From Fibrobacteria bacterium (GTDB lineage Bacteria > Fibrobacterota > Fibrobacteria > UBA11236): 39,121 bases of DNA. Location of the stretch: NCBI GenBank assembly GCA_025360005.1, contig JANYDA010000064.1, positions 1-39,121 of the forward strand, given 5' to 3'. Under the pieces are notes generated by a model. That model saw only the letters and a program-made list of their open reading frames with translations, was not told the DNA's origin and made no database searches. Both the position numbers and the translations under genes were made by a program. Shown here piece by piece: positions 1 through 8,007 of this stretch (within the stretch, counting starts at the first letter, position 1; each line of letters starts with the position of its first letter).

Positions 1-131
1 CGGTTGCGGAAGGACTTAACTCCAAAATTCAGCTCATCAAGGCGGGGGCACGGGGGTTCCGCAATTTCGCCAACTTCAGGGTTGCCATACTTTTCCATTG
101 CGGCGGTCTCAAATTACGTCCACACGAATGA
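1..131 (+). CDS. ISL3-type transposase, C-terminal fragment (runs off the left edge)
   Basis: The frame starting at base 3 is open from the window edge to TGA at 129-131 and encodes about 42 residues. They include [22 protein letters not shown] and [10 protein letters not shown]. From knowledge of the family, this is the usual C-terminal tail of ISL3 (IS204/IS1001/IS1165) DDE transposases. Only the tail is inside the window, so whether the enzyme is intact cannot be judged. The stop lies about 10 bp inside the proposed end of the element (see 120-149). The minus-strand lipoprotein gene ends inside this element. The family call rests on motif recall, not on a search. Confidence 0.72.
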   Translation, partial: VAEGLNSKIQLIKAGARGFRNFANFRVAILFHCGGLKLRPHE

Positions 132-2012
132 CTGTAGAGCCGAAAAAATAGGTGTTTGATTATTGGTCGGCGAATTCGGCGCCACATTCACTACCGGAAT
201 CCCCGGGCTGGTAATATCGACGATCACGAAAGCGCTTCCGGTAGAAGACCAATTCCCTACCGAATCTTCTTCTTGCACATAAAGTTTTTGCGTGCCTTCA
301 CCGAGGGGAGAAGAGGGCTTATAGCTAGAATCTTTTCCCTGGAAAGCACCCACGGAAAAATTTTCATCCCCCAATTTATATCGGTAGAACCCCTTGCCCC
401 CGTTGCCTCCGCTTTTCCAGGTCCAAGTGGGCTGTTGATTATTCGTCGGAGACGCCGGATTAGCGGAAATAATCGGAATAGATGGCGGTTTGGTATCGAG
501 ATAAACCCTGATGGAATCGGCTCCGAAGTTACCCAAGGAATCCGTATACGACCTGCGGATAATGTTTAGCCCTTCGGTTTTCAGATTTTCGGTAGTGTCC
601 TTTGGTTGGGATTGATCGCCCACCTTCCATTTCACTACCACCAGAGAGTCCCGGGTCGCGAAACCCATAAGTGGATTCAGGATAGCTACATCGACCACGC
701 GCATTGAATCCGCGATACTTAACTTCAATGTCAGCTTGGAGGTTGCCGGCGGAAGGTGCGAATCCGCAGCGACGATTTCGCAATCCTTCTGCCCGGCATC
801 CCGGAAACCCGGATTGAATGACCACTTCATTGACGACCTATCAAGCGTTCCGCAGGTCGTCGTCATTTCCACCGAATCATTTTCGGCATCCCCAATGTAG
901 AGATCGCTCAGTCCTTGGGTGATAGGGGCGCCTTCTTTGGCGGACAAATTGATGGATGCCGACTTCCATCTTGGCGCGCTGTTTGAATCCTGGACCGTGA
1001 ACTGGATGAAAAGCTGACCGATTTCGGAAGGCGTGCCATTGTCCTTGCCTCTAAGGATCAAGTCCGCCAAAGTGGACTCACCCGAAACAACACAGCGGAA
1101 TGAAGGCTTGAACGTCAACAAACCGAATACTGTATCAAATTTTAACTCACCGCAATTGGACCAAGCGGGACTCACAAGAGGTAAAAAGGCCGCTATGTTT
1201 CCTGAATCCGGATCTTGGACAAGGGCGTGGAGAGATGCGGTAACTCCCTCCTTGATCGTAAACCTGGGGCCGATATCGGGAGGTGCCAGAGATAAAGAGG
1301 GTGGCCGATTGACCTTGCCAACCGACACGATCAAAATCTGAACCGCTTGTTTTTGTAAAGAGTCCGTCAATGCGACACGGAAATGGTAAGTGCCTTTGGC
1401 TGAACCGGGGGAAAACACAAGGACCAACGAATCCCCCGCGCTGTTAACGGAAATGGCATTGGCCCCATCGATGAAGAGCGAACGAAGGCTATCGAGATTT
1501 TGGATTGCGATTTGCAACCCGCCGTTATCGCTGGCGGCTTTCACAACTATGCGCCTGGTCTCTCCCTCGGCCATTGCGGTATTCCGAAGTCCGGCAATGA
1601 AAACCGGGCCATGTTGACCCAGATCTGCCGGCAAGGGGGATTTGTATACGATGGGTTTGGGGGATGCCTGCCCATTCGCAAAGGCAACTCCGATTTCCAG
1701 GGCTACCTGCTTATTTTTAAAGCCTACCACGCGCACCACGAAATTGCCGGCGACGCCTTCACCGAGGGGCATATCCTGCAATTGACCGGGATCCGTATAC
1801 ACCCCGTGGAAAAGGGTCTTCGCGAAGAGGGTATCGCTTCCGGATATCGTATAGAGATCGAGATGGATGGAGTCGTATTTTCCCGAAGCCGTTTTAAGTG
1901 AATCATTCAGATGGAAGGTTAGGGTGCCGGGTTTGCTGGTATCCGACAAATTGCAACTCCAGCCCCAAATCCCGATAAGTAAGAGTAAACCAAATCGGAT
2001 CCGCGCTTTCAT
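114..2012 (-). CDS. Cadherin/Ig-like repeat lipoprotein, 3' end truncated by an IS
   Basis: About 632 aa. The start at 2012 (MKARIRF) gives a lipoprotein-like signal peptide ending GIWGWSC, with a G-rich SD-like stretch about 7 nt upstream; an in-frame ATG at 2030 overlaps the previous gene and is less likely. The body is a string of beta-sandwich-like modules: repeated NRPPSL/NSAPRW openings typical of cadherin-like or He_PIG-type domains, then Ig-like units with the signature SPTNNQ(Q/T)P. The first such unit is complete ([34 protein letters not shown]). The second breaks off after [10 protein letters not shown], and the last eight codons plus the stop read into the insertion-sequence end. 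It is therefore a disrupted cell-surface adhesin or scaffold protein. Whether the shortened product still works is unknown. Confidence 0.75.
   Translation of the reverse strand: MKARIRFGLLLLIGIWGWSCNLSDTSKPGTLTFHLNDSLKTASGKYDSIHLDLYTISGSDTLFAKTLFHGVYTDPGQLQDMPLGEGVAGNFVVRVVGFKNKQVALEIGVAFANGQASPKPIVYKSPLPADLGQHGPVFIAGLRNTAMAEGETRRIVVKAASDNGGLQIAIQNLDSLRSLFIDGANAISVNSAGDSLVLVFSPGSAKGTYHFRVALTDSLQKQAVQILIVSVGKVNRPPSLSLAPPDIGPRFTIKEGVTASLHALVQDPDSGNIAAFLPLVSPAWSNCGELKFDTVFGLLTFKPSFRCVVSGESTLADLILRGKDNGTPSEIGQLFIQFTVQDSNSAPRWKSASINLSAKEGAPITQGLSDLYIGDAENDSVEMTTTCGTLDRSSMKWSFNPGFRDAGQKDCEIVAADSHLPPATSKLTLKLSIADSMRVVDVAILNPLMGFATRDSLVVVKWKVGDQSQPKDTTENLKTEGLNIIRRSYTDSLGNFGADSIRVYLDTKPPSIPIISANPASPTNNQQPTWTWKSGGNGGKGFYRYKLGDENFSVGAFQGKDSSYKPSSPLGEGTQKLYVQEEDSVGNWSSTGSAFVIVDITSPGIPVVNVAPNSPTNNQTPIFSALQSFVWT
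120..149. mobile_element. Proposed right end of the ISL3-type element and target duplication
   Basis: Read on the minus strand, the element would begin GGCTCTACAGTC at 141. ISL3-family inverted repeats commonly start with a GGCTC-like sequence. The 8 bp just outside, 142-149 (GAAAAAAT), are AT-rich and of the length this family duplicates on insertion. The other end lies outside the window, so neither the inverted repeat nor the duplication can be confirmed. The boundary is supported independently: the lipoprotein's repeat similarity stops here. Confidence 0.5.
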
Positions 2013-2013
2013 T

Positions 2014-2673
2014 TCAAAGCCCCCCATCATAATGGATCGATTTGGATGGGCTTCCTTTCATTATGAAATAACCTGTCGCGCCCACTCCGGCAGCAAGCAC
2101 GATCGCGCCAGTCCAATAGGGCCAAGTCGATCTCCCTAGGATTTTTGGCTGTGAGGTCGTGGGATGCAGATCCTTTTGCGCGGTTGAGTCCGCAAGCACG
2201 AGTGTAGGTCGCGCATGGCGGATCTCGAATTCCGTCTGCACATTTCGGAATATCATATAAATCATATCGCTGGCATACATGTCCATGATTAGAACGGACG
2301 GTTCGATCGTCAGCAGCTGGTACATGAACTGCTTCCCTTTTTCCATCGTTTCATAACTCGCCGCGTACATTACGCCCAAATGCTTATAAGCGAATACGCT
2401 ATCCCTATGGGTTTTCAGTTGGCCATTTTTCCGCGCGGTTTCCAACTGTTTGATGGCGGGCTCGAACTCCCCATCCACATAAAGGGAATGAATGGTGGTG
2501 GTATCCAACTCGGCCGAGTCGATGTCTATTTTCGGGCGCGCATGCGAAGAGGATTTTCCGGATGGCGTTTTGCCGGCAACAGCAGCGGCTGCGAAAGAAA
2601 AGGAGGCGAGGAGCCCGATGAAGGTTGTCCAGAGTGAATGGCGCACAGCTGGAAAATAACTAGAACCCGGCAC
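2014..2673 (-). CDS. Exported/membrane protein of unknown function with helical repeat-like middle
   Basis: About 219 aa from a GTG start. A hydrophobic N-terminal segment (LWTTFIGLLASFSFAAAAVAG) looks like a signal peptide or anchor. The middle (about 55-150) is helical and TPR-like: LYVDGEFEPAIKQLETARKNG, then YKHLGVMYAAS. A second hydrophobic stretch (WTGAIVLAAGVGATGYFIM) lies near the C-terminus. This resembles the small periplasmic TPR proteins placed next to adhesin or secretion genes, but I do not recognise the family. Its TGA stop (2016-2014) is 1 bp from the lipoprotein start, so the two are surely co-transcribed. The terminator at 2690-2731 separates it from the gene upstream. A GTG nine codons downstream is an alternative start; neither has a clear ribosome binding site. 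Confidence 0.65.
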   Translation of the reverse strand: MPGSSYFPAVRHSLWTTFIGLLASFSFAAAAVAGKTPSGKSSSHARPKIDIDSAELDTTTIHSLYVDGEFEPAIKQLETARKNGQLKTHRDSVFAYKHLGVMYAASYETMEKGKQFMYQLLTIEPSVLIMDMYASDMIYMIFRNVQTEFEIRHARPTLVLADSTAQKDLHPTTSQPKILGRSTWPYWTGAIVLAAGVGATGYFIMKGSPSKSIHYDGGL

Positions 2674-2689
2674 TTTTCAATTGATCCGA

Positions 2690-2733
2690 GTCACAAAAAA
2701 TAACGGCTTCCTCGATTCGGGAAGCCATTATTC
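2690..2733 (-). terminator. Rho-independent terminator after the 2762-3706 gene
   Basis: GGCTTCC (2705-2711) pairs with GGAAGCC (2719-2725) around an 8-nt loop, and flanking TAA/TTA bases extend the stem across one mismatch. On the minus strand the stem is followed by TTATTTTTTG, a good U-tract. It sits directly downstream of the exported-protein gene at 2762-3706. Confidence 0.75.
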
Positions 2734-2761
2734 GCCATCGGGAGAAGATTATCCTGGCCGC

Positions 2762-3706
2762 TTAGCGCGAATAGAAGAATTTGCCGAGGATGCGGTTGCC
2801 GGCTTGGACGAAATAGACGCCCGTTGGGGCATCGGCCCCAGCGGAGGTTTTCCCGTTCCATTGATATAGATAGCCGGTGGGATGAAGGGCGGCAACCTTG
2901 TTCCCCATCATGCCGTAGAGGCTCAAGGGTTCGCTTGTGTTCACGCCTTTCTCGCCGGCGCGGATTAACACCAGGTTGCCGGTTTGATTGGCCTGGAAGC
3001 CAGTCATGGTTTTTTTCGCGGAGACCACGGAGACTGGCGCGGGCTTGTTTTCATAGCTGAAAGTCAGCATTTGTACGGTGAAATAGGCTTTGTGTTTGTT
3101 AGTGAACGTGGTGTTCATCAGGCCAGTTGCAGCCAGCAATCGATCGTATAAGGAAGCCGAATCCGCTGGTCCGCTCGGTCCCACGTAGCCCGAGCTAACA
3201 TGCCAAATAAGCGTGGAATCATCCTGCACGGAATCGACATAGGTTACTAATGAGTATGCGTTCACGAAAGCCGTGGCGTTCGCATTAGTCCGGCCCAAGT
3301 ACGCGACAAGCGCATCGGCGGGGTGGTAAAACCCGAACCAGAAATCATACTTGAATTTGTCAACTTGAGTGCTTGAGTCGAACAGTTCGATTTGGTAGCT
3401 CTTATCCGTGGTATCCGTGAAGGCCGATTTCCCCGCTCCCTTTGTCTTGAAGACGATAGTCGTGGCGCCCTTGCTGCAGGAACCATCGAACTTGCTCACG
3501 AATTTGTAATTCGCCGATTGGCTAAGGATATCCAGATTGGAAAGGTTGGGATTGATTACCTTGGCGGTTCCCTTGGTCAAGCTTTTGGGATTAGCTCCGG
3601 TATAAAACGTCTGTGAAACCGACTGCAAATTGTAAGTATCATCGCAAAGCGCCGCCAAGGTCAGGGAGGGTACCAGACCCAATAACGCCACAACCAATAC
3701 TTTCAT
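2762..3706 (-). CDS. Secreted protein with FlgD-like/type IX-type C-terminal module
   Basis: 314 aa from the ATG at 3706, preceded by AGAGG at a good distance. A longer frame to 3745 adds only 13 residues in front of an otherwise typical signal peptide (MKVLVVALLGLVPSLTLA). The mature middle part is not recognised; it has many Thr/Ser/Asp residues and looks beta-rich. The last 70 residues (LSLYGMMGNKVAALHPTG, YQWNGKTSAGADAPTGVYFV, KFFYSR) match the pattern of FlgD-like Ig folds used as C-terminal sorting or anchoring domains of type IX-secreted proteins. Export to the cell surface is therefore likely; the function is unknown. It is monocistronic, ended by the terminator at 2690-2733. Confidence 0.7.
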   Translation of the reverse strand: MKVLVVALLGLVPSLTLAALCDDTYNLQSVSQTFYTGANPKSLTKGTAKVINPNLSNLDILSQSANYKFVSKFDGSCSKGATTIVFKTKGAGKSAFTDTTDKSYQIELFDSSTQVDKFKYDFWFGFYHPADALVAYLGRTNANATAFVNAYSLVTYVDSVQDDSTLIWHVSSGYVGPSGPADSASLYDRLLAATGLMNTTFTNKHKAYFTVQMLTFSYENKPAPVSVVSAKKTMTGFQANQTGNLVLIRAGEKGVNTSEPLSLYGMMGNKVAALHPTGYLYQWNGKTSAGADAPTGVYFVQAGNRILGKFFYSR

Positions 3707-3769
3707 TTTCGCCTCTATTGCCGGGTTAACGGGTGCCCTTGCCAAACCATCAATCTAGGCGAATTCCCG

Positions 3770-3868
3770 TTATTTGCAAAGCCATTTCCAGTCGTTGCCG
3801 GGGAATTTAGGCCAGTTCCCAAGCGCCTGGATGATTTCCTCGAAAAGGCCCTTAACCGCAATTTCCAT
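3770..3868 (-). CDS. Possible Trp-rich small protein, 32 aa
   Basis: A short frame from ATG (3868) to TAA (3770) in the gap between divergent genes. It encodes MEIAVKGLFEEIIQALGN followed by WPKFPGNDWKWLCK. The composition (three Trp, amphipathic first half) looks more protein-like than most chance frames. AAGGA lies about 11 nt upstream, rather far for a ribosome binding site. I do not recognise it. It could equally be the remnant of a longer gene. Confidence 0.22.
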   Translation of the reverse strand: MEIAVKGLFEEIIQALGNWPKFPGNDWKWLCK

Positions 3869-3885
3869 GTTTCTAGATCCTTGCA

Positions 3886-5112
3886 ATGGCATTTCCCGTC
3901 CAAAAACCCTGCCGAATCCTCTACATCACCTCCACCTACAGCCGCGACGAAAAGGACAACCAGAACCCCTGGATGGTGGACACCATCCGCCACCTCCAGG
4001 CCAAGGGCTATGAAATCGAAGTGCTCGCGCCTGCCTATCGGGGATTGCCCAGCCACATCGTAGGCGGGGTCAAGGTGCATCGCTTCCGATATTTTTTCCG
4101 GGAGCGGGAAACCCTCACCCATGATCAGGGCGCGCCCAACAAAATCCGCGGCAGCCTGCTCGTCAAGCTGCTCTTCTTCCCGTACCTGTTTTTCGGCATG
4201 CTCGCCGCCATGCGGGTAGCACGCAAGGGACGGTACCAATTCATCCACTGCCATTGGCCTTTCCCACACGGACTCATGGGTTGGGCCGCATGCCTGGCGG
4301 CGCCGGGAAAGCCCAGGCTCATCCTCCACTTCCATGGGGCCTGCCTATTGTTGGCCGCCAAGTTCAAGCCCATCGCGCCCATGCTGCGCTTCTGCCTGCG
4401 CCACGCCCATGGTGTGGTCTCCAATTCCAGCTTCACGGCCGGGCTGGTGGCCGCGCTCATGCCCTTGAAGCCCGTGGAGCAAAGCGTGATCGGATTCGGA
4501 TCGCCTTTGTCCGGGGATCCGCTCCCGCCCGCGCAAAACCGGACCAAGATCATCCTCACCGTGGGGCGTGTGGTGGAGCGCAAAGGCATCGCTTATCTCC
4601 TGCGCGCGCTTCCCAAAATAGCCGCCGTCATGGAAGCTAAGGTGGCCATCGTGGGTAAGGGCGATCCCAAGGTGGAAGCGGATCTGCATAAGGTGGCCCA
4701 GGAATTGGCGCTGGGCGACAAGGTGATCTTCGCGGGCAAGGTGCCGGAAGCCGAACTCATCCAATGGTACCGCACCTGCGACGTGTTCTGTCTGCCCGCC
4801 ATCGTGGATTCGCAGGGTGAAACGGAAGGCTTGGGCGTGGTGCTGCTGGAAGCCTTGAACTATGCGCGCCCGGTGGTGGCTTCCAACGTGGGCGGCATTC
4901 CGGACATCATCAAGGACGGGCGCACCGGCCTGCTCTGCCCGCAAAAGGATCCGGAGGCCCTGGCCGCAGCCATCGTGAAATTGCTTTCCGATCCGGAGCT
5001 GGGCGAAAGGCTGGGCCGCCAGGGACGCGCCTTCGTAGGCAAGGAATTCTCTTGGGAGAACATCGATTCGCTTTGGGAAGCCTTCTACGCCAAGGCCGCC
5101 GCGCGCTCCTGA
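3886..5112 (+). CDS. GT4-family glycosyltransferase
   Basis: 408 aa with the GT-B fold of family 4 retaining glycosyltransferases. The N-terminal domain opens with RILYITSTYSRDEKDNQNPW (glycine-poor variant of the usual acceptor-side loop) and contains FIHCHWPFPHGLMG. The C-terminal donor-binding domain has ILTVGRVVERKGIAYLLRAL, VFCLPAIVDSQGETEGLG and the E-x7-E motif (EGLGVVLLEAL), followed by PVVASNVGGIPDII and GLLCPQKDPEALA. These are the sugar-nucleotide-binding elements. The substrate cannot be read from sequence. The flippase nearby and the polyprenyl-P sugar transferase at 11609 suggest surface polysaccharide assembly. The ATG at 3886 has no clear SD. It is convergent with the GGQ-protein gene, with 7 bp between their stops. 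Confidence 0.88.
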   Translation: MAFPVQKPCRILYITSTYSRDEKDNQNPWMVDTIRHLQAKGYEIEVLAPAYRGLPSHIVGGVKVHRFRYFFRERETLTHDQGAPNKIRGSLLVKLLFFPYLFFGMLAAMRVARKGRYQFIHCHWPFPHGLMGWAACLAAPGKPRLILHFHGACLLLAAKFKPIAPMLRFCLRHAHGVVSNSSFTAGLVAALMPLKPVEQSVIGFGSPLSGDPLPPAQNRTKIILTVGRVVERKGIAYLLRALPKIAAVMEAKVAIVGKGDPKVEADLHKVAQELALGDKVIFAGKVPEAELIQWYRTCDVFCLPAIVDSQGETEGLGVVLLEALNYARPVVASNVGGIPDIIKDGRTGLLCPQKDPEALAAAIVKLLSDPELGERLGRQGRAFVGKEFSWENIDSLWEAFYAKAAARS

Positions 5113-5119
5113 GCTGAGC

Positions 5120-5707
5120 TCACTTCAAGGGATGCAATCCGTTGGCGGCGCGGATGGCCCGCGCCCGCGCCCATACCGCCTTGTCGGACTTATAGAAGCG
5201 CGTCAATGCGGAGGCGGTGCAATTCAAGGCCGCTGCGGCCGGCGCCAACTGGCCTTTATGCCATGCAAGCCTATGCAAGGCGCGCAAAGCAAAGCCGGGG
5301 AAGTCTTGATGATCGGGACTGGCCCCGGCCCGGAACGGGGGCAGGCCGGGGTTCGCCAGCTTTTCCCGCCTCTCCAGGCCCTCCGGATCGCAAGCGGGAT
5401 CCAGCGAGGCCAGATCGGCGCATAGCGCCATCCCCAGGCGGAGCCTGGCCAAAGCGGCGTGCAGATTGCGCAGGGAGGCGCGCGAATCCACGGATTCGGC
5501 GGTGAGGCCGGATTCGGGATGCGTCAGTCGCACGCCGCTGTAGACGCGGTTGCGCTTCTGGCCGCCGGGCCCGGACCCCTGGAAACGCGCTTGGCCGCAG
5601 GCCGCCAGCAGGGTTTCCGCCGGCAGCGACAGCCACCGATACGCGGATGCTACGGTAACCTTGCTGCTACTCCCGGACGCGGGCTCCGGATCGGGGGGCC
5701 TGCCCAT
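5120..5707 (-). CDS. Class I release-factor-like GGQ protein
   Basis: 195 aa. Around residues 43-60 it has FQGSGPGGQKRNRVYSGVRL, the GGQ motif that triggers peptidyl-tRNA hydrolysis, followed by THPESGLTAESVDSRAS as in RF1/RF2 domain 3. The codon-recognition domains of full release factors are absent, so it resembles rescue factors of the ArfB/PrfH type. Unlike ArfB, it lacks a plain basic tail: its C-terminal 60 residues (ALRALHRLAWHKGQLAPAAA, ALTRFYK) look like a small helical, HTH-like module. It follows the flippase gene by 23 bp on the same strand and may be part of that transcript, with no obvious functional link. Confidence 0.75.
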   Translation of the reverse strand: MGRPPDPEPASGSSSKVTVASAYRWLSLPAETLLAACGQARFQGSGPGGQKRNRVYSGVRLTHPESGLTAESVDSRASLRNLHAALARLRLGMALCADLASLDPACDPEGLERREKLANPGLPPFRAGASPDHQDFPGFALRALHRLAWHKGQLAPAAAALNCTASALTRFYKSDKAVWARARAIRAANGLHPLK

Positions 5708-5730
5708 CCCCTACCTGCCCGGCCCAGGCA

Positions 5731-7257
5731 TCAGGGCGCGTCCGCATTGCCCGCGGCCCGGGAGCCCGGCAGCGGAAGCCCGCCGCGCAGTTCGTTCAGC
5801 CGCAAGGCCCCGGTCAGAAAGGGAAGCGCCCAGAAGGCCGCCATCGCGGCCCAGCGCATGCCCATGGGAAAGTCTCCCGGGCGCATCTGCACCAGGGTTC
5901 CCAAGGCCCAACCCAGGGCCAGCCAGATGAGGATGGGCGCCATGCGCAGCCAGGATAGTTCGATGGGGAACAATCGCTGGCTGCGGCGCATGGTCATGAT
6001 CGCGATCACCAGGTAGCAGAGGATGGCGGACAGCGTGGCGCCCCACAGGCCCAGTAGCGGGATAAAGATGATATTGCCGAGGATGGTGACCACGGCCCCG
6101 GCCCCGTTGGTCCAAATCAGGTACTTGGTCTGCTTGGCGATGTACAGCCCCAAGGTGAAATGCACCACCCAGGCCTGGAAGGCATAGGCCAGCAATACCC
6201 CCGGCACAATCCCCAGCCCGGCCCAGAAGGCCGGCGCGATGATGGGCCGTCCGCCCGCCAAAGGCAAGGCCACCAGCTTGTCCAGGAATACCATCAAGGT
6301 AACCGACGCGTAACCCACGAAATGGCAGAGGTATCTCAGGATTCGCCCGAACAGCTCGGCCGCGTCCGCGTCCTTCTGCCGCTGCTGGAAGAAAGGCTGC
6401 CAGGCCATGCGGTACATCTGCACCAGCAACATCCCGAAAATGCCCAGCTTCCACGCCGCGGCGAAGATGCCGGAAAGTTGCAGCACATCGTAACCCTTGC
6501 CGGGATAGAGCCTATCGATATCGCCCTGCTTGAGCAAGCGCATGAACATGCGCCCGGCCATCTCGTTAATGTTGCCGTACAACCCCGCCGGCACCAGCGG
6601 CAGGCCGAAGCGCAGGAGTTGGCGGAAGGCGGGGCCCTGCAACGCCGCGCGCACGTTTTCGAACAGGATGGGCAGCACCAGCACGAGCGCGAAAGCGCTG
6701 GCCGCCAGGTTGGCCCAGAAAACTCCTTCCAATCCCTTATGCCAATGCAGAACGAACAGCAGGTTGCCGGCGATGTTCACTATCACGTTGCCCAGGTTGA
6801 TGAGCGCGAAACGGCCCGCCGCATGCTTCAGGCGCAGATGCGCCATCGGCACCACCCGCAGGGTATCCAGCATCAGGATGCCCGCCGCGTAGACGAAGAG
6901 CTTGCGCTGCGATCCGGGGATCATGAAGGCTCCCGCCAGCGGCCCGGAGAAAAGCACCAGCAATAGCGAGAACCCGCCGGCGCCCAGCGCCTGGCTCCAG
7001 AACGCCGTGGAGAACAGCCGCTTGCGGCCATCCGTATCCACGTCGATGGACAGGCGCAGGTAGGCCGAATCGAACCCGAACTGGTAGAGCACGTTCAGGA
7101 AGGCGACCAGGATGAAGATGTAGTTCTGAATCCCGAAATCGGAAGTGGTGAGGACGTGCGTATAGAACGGCACCAACAGGAAGTTGAGGAAGCGGCTGGC
7201 GATGGAAGAGACGCCGTAGACCAGGGATTCCTTGGCGAGGGCGCGTATGCGGCTTAT
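5731..7257 (-). CDS. Polysaccharide flippase (Wzx/MATE-like), probable ATA start
   Basis: About 508 aa and highly hydrophobic, with some 12-14 predicted membrane helices. It belongs to the oligosaccharide flippase (MOP superfamily) that moves undecaprenol-linked sugar units across the inner membrane. Its early FYTHVLTTSDFGIQNYI is a typical Wzx motif. The first conventional start is TTG at 7176, which would remove half of the first helix. The frame is open upstream and reads SRIRALAKESLVYGVSSIAS, the usual N-terminus of this family. ATA at 7257-7255 sits exactly where ATG is expected, 7 nt after GAGGGG and 1 bp after the TAG of the phosphoesterase gene. I therefore place the start there; a sequence error or a mutated ATG is the alternative. 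Confidence 0.85.
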   Translation of the reverse strand: MSRIRALAKESLVYGVSSIASRFLNFLLVPFYTHVLTTSDFGIQNYIFILVAFLNVLYQFGFDSAYLRLSIDVDTDGRKRLFSTAFWSQALGAGGFSLLLVLFSGPLAGAFMIPGSQRKLFVYAAGILMLDTLRVVPMAHLRLKHAAGRFALINLGNVIVNIAGNLLFVLHWHKGLEGVFWANLAASAFALVLVLPILFENVRAALQGPAFRQLLRFGLPLVPAGLYGNINEMAGRMFMRLLKQGDIDRLYPGKGYDVLQLSGIFAAAWKLGIFGMLLVQMYRMAWQPFFQQRQKDADAAELFGRILRYLCHFVGYASVTLMVFLDKLVALPLAGGRPIIAPAFWAGLGIVPGVLLAYAFQAWVVHFTLGLYIAKQTKYLIWTNGAGAVVTILGNIIFIPLLGLWGATLSAILCYLVIAIMTMRRSQRLFPIELSWLRMAPILIWLALGWALGTLVQMRPGDFPMGMRWAAMAAFWALPFLTGALRLNELRGGLPLPGSRAAGNADAP

Positions 7258-7258
7258 G

Positions 7259-7990
7259 CTAGCGCCCCTCGGAAAGCCGGTTGATGAGGAACTCCGCGAA
7301 GCCGCTTTTCTTCATGGCCGCCTGGGTCTTGCTGATATCGTAAGCCACGCGGATGATCTCCACGCTCATCTTCTCCGTATCGCACAGGCACCAGCTGGCC
7401 AGCGGGTTGCGATCGCGGGGCTGGCCCACGCTGCCGTCGTTCACCAGGATGCGTTGGTCGGGCTCCAGCGTGTATAAGAGGGTCTCCGAGACCTTGAAGG
7501 ATTGCTCCCCTTCCATGATCACCACTATGGGCCAATGGGTATGGCCGATGAAGCAGATCTTTTCCGTGAAGAAGGAGAACGCGTCCACCGCATCGTCCAG
7601 GCTGGATACGTATTTCCAATCCGCCGGGGACCAGGGGCTGGCATGCACGAACAGCAGCGGCGGCTCGGAGACCATATACGGCAGCTTGGAGAAGAAATCG
7701 ATGGAAGCGGGCGTCAGGACCTTGCTGGTCCATTCGATGGCTTTCTGGGCGTTGTAGTTGTTCCAGCTTTCGGAGGATTCGCGGCCGATGGCCACGCTGT
7801 CATGGTTGCCCAGAATGGTGATGTCGCTGTTCTCGGCCACCAGTTCCACGCATTCGTTGGGGAAGGGGCCATAGCCGACGATATCTCCCAGGCAGACCTT
7901 CTTGTCCACTCCCAGGCGTTTCATCGACTCAAGCACCCGCTGGAGGGCTTCCAAATTGCCATGGATGTCGGAATAAATTCCGTACTTCAT
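7259..7990 (-). CDS. Metallophosphoesterase (YfcE/MJ0936-like)
   Basis: 243 aa calcineurin-like phosphoesterase. The five metal-binding blocks are all visible: YSDIHGN (D8, H10), GDIVGYG (D36), GNHD (N62, H63), LLFVHASPW and GHTHWP. Length and spacing fit the cytoplasmic YfcE/MJ0936 group of phosphodiesterases; the physiological substrate is not known for most members. It heads a minus-strand run with the flippase 1 bp downstream, so both are translated from one mRNA. It has its own promoter-like box (TGCTAATTT) 8 nt before the ATG, in the 17-bp gap after the preceding gene. Confidence 0.9.
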   Translation of the reverse strand: MKYGIYSDIHGNLEALQRVLESMKRLGVDKKVCLGDIVGYGPFPNECVELVAENSDITILGNHDSVAIGRESSESWNNYNAQKAIEWTSKVLTPASIDFFSKLPYMVSEPPLLFVHASPWSPADWKYVSSLDDAVDAFSFFTEKICFIGHTHWPIVVIMEGEQSFKVSETLLYTLEPDQRILVNDGSVGQPRDRNPLASWCLCDTEKMSVEIIRVAYDISKTQAAMKKSGFAEFLINRLSEGR

Positions 7991-7998
7991 GAAAGCCT

Positions 7999-8007
7999 AA
8001 ATTAGCA
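7999..8007 (-). promoter_or_regulatory. Extended -10-like box, TGCTAATTT, 8 nt before the phosphoesterase ATG
   Basis: TG (8007-8006) plus TAATTT (8004-7999), then AGGCTTTC and ATG at 7990. The expected transcription start would fall at or within 2 nt of the start codon. The same nine bases occur before murG. Confidence 0.45.
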
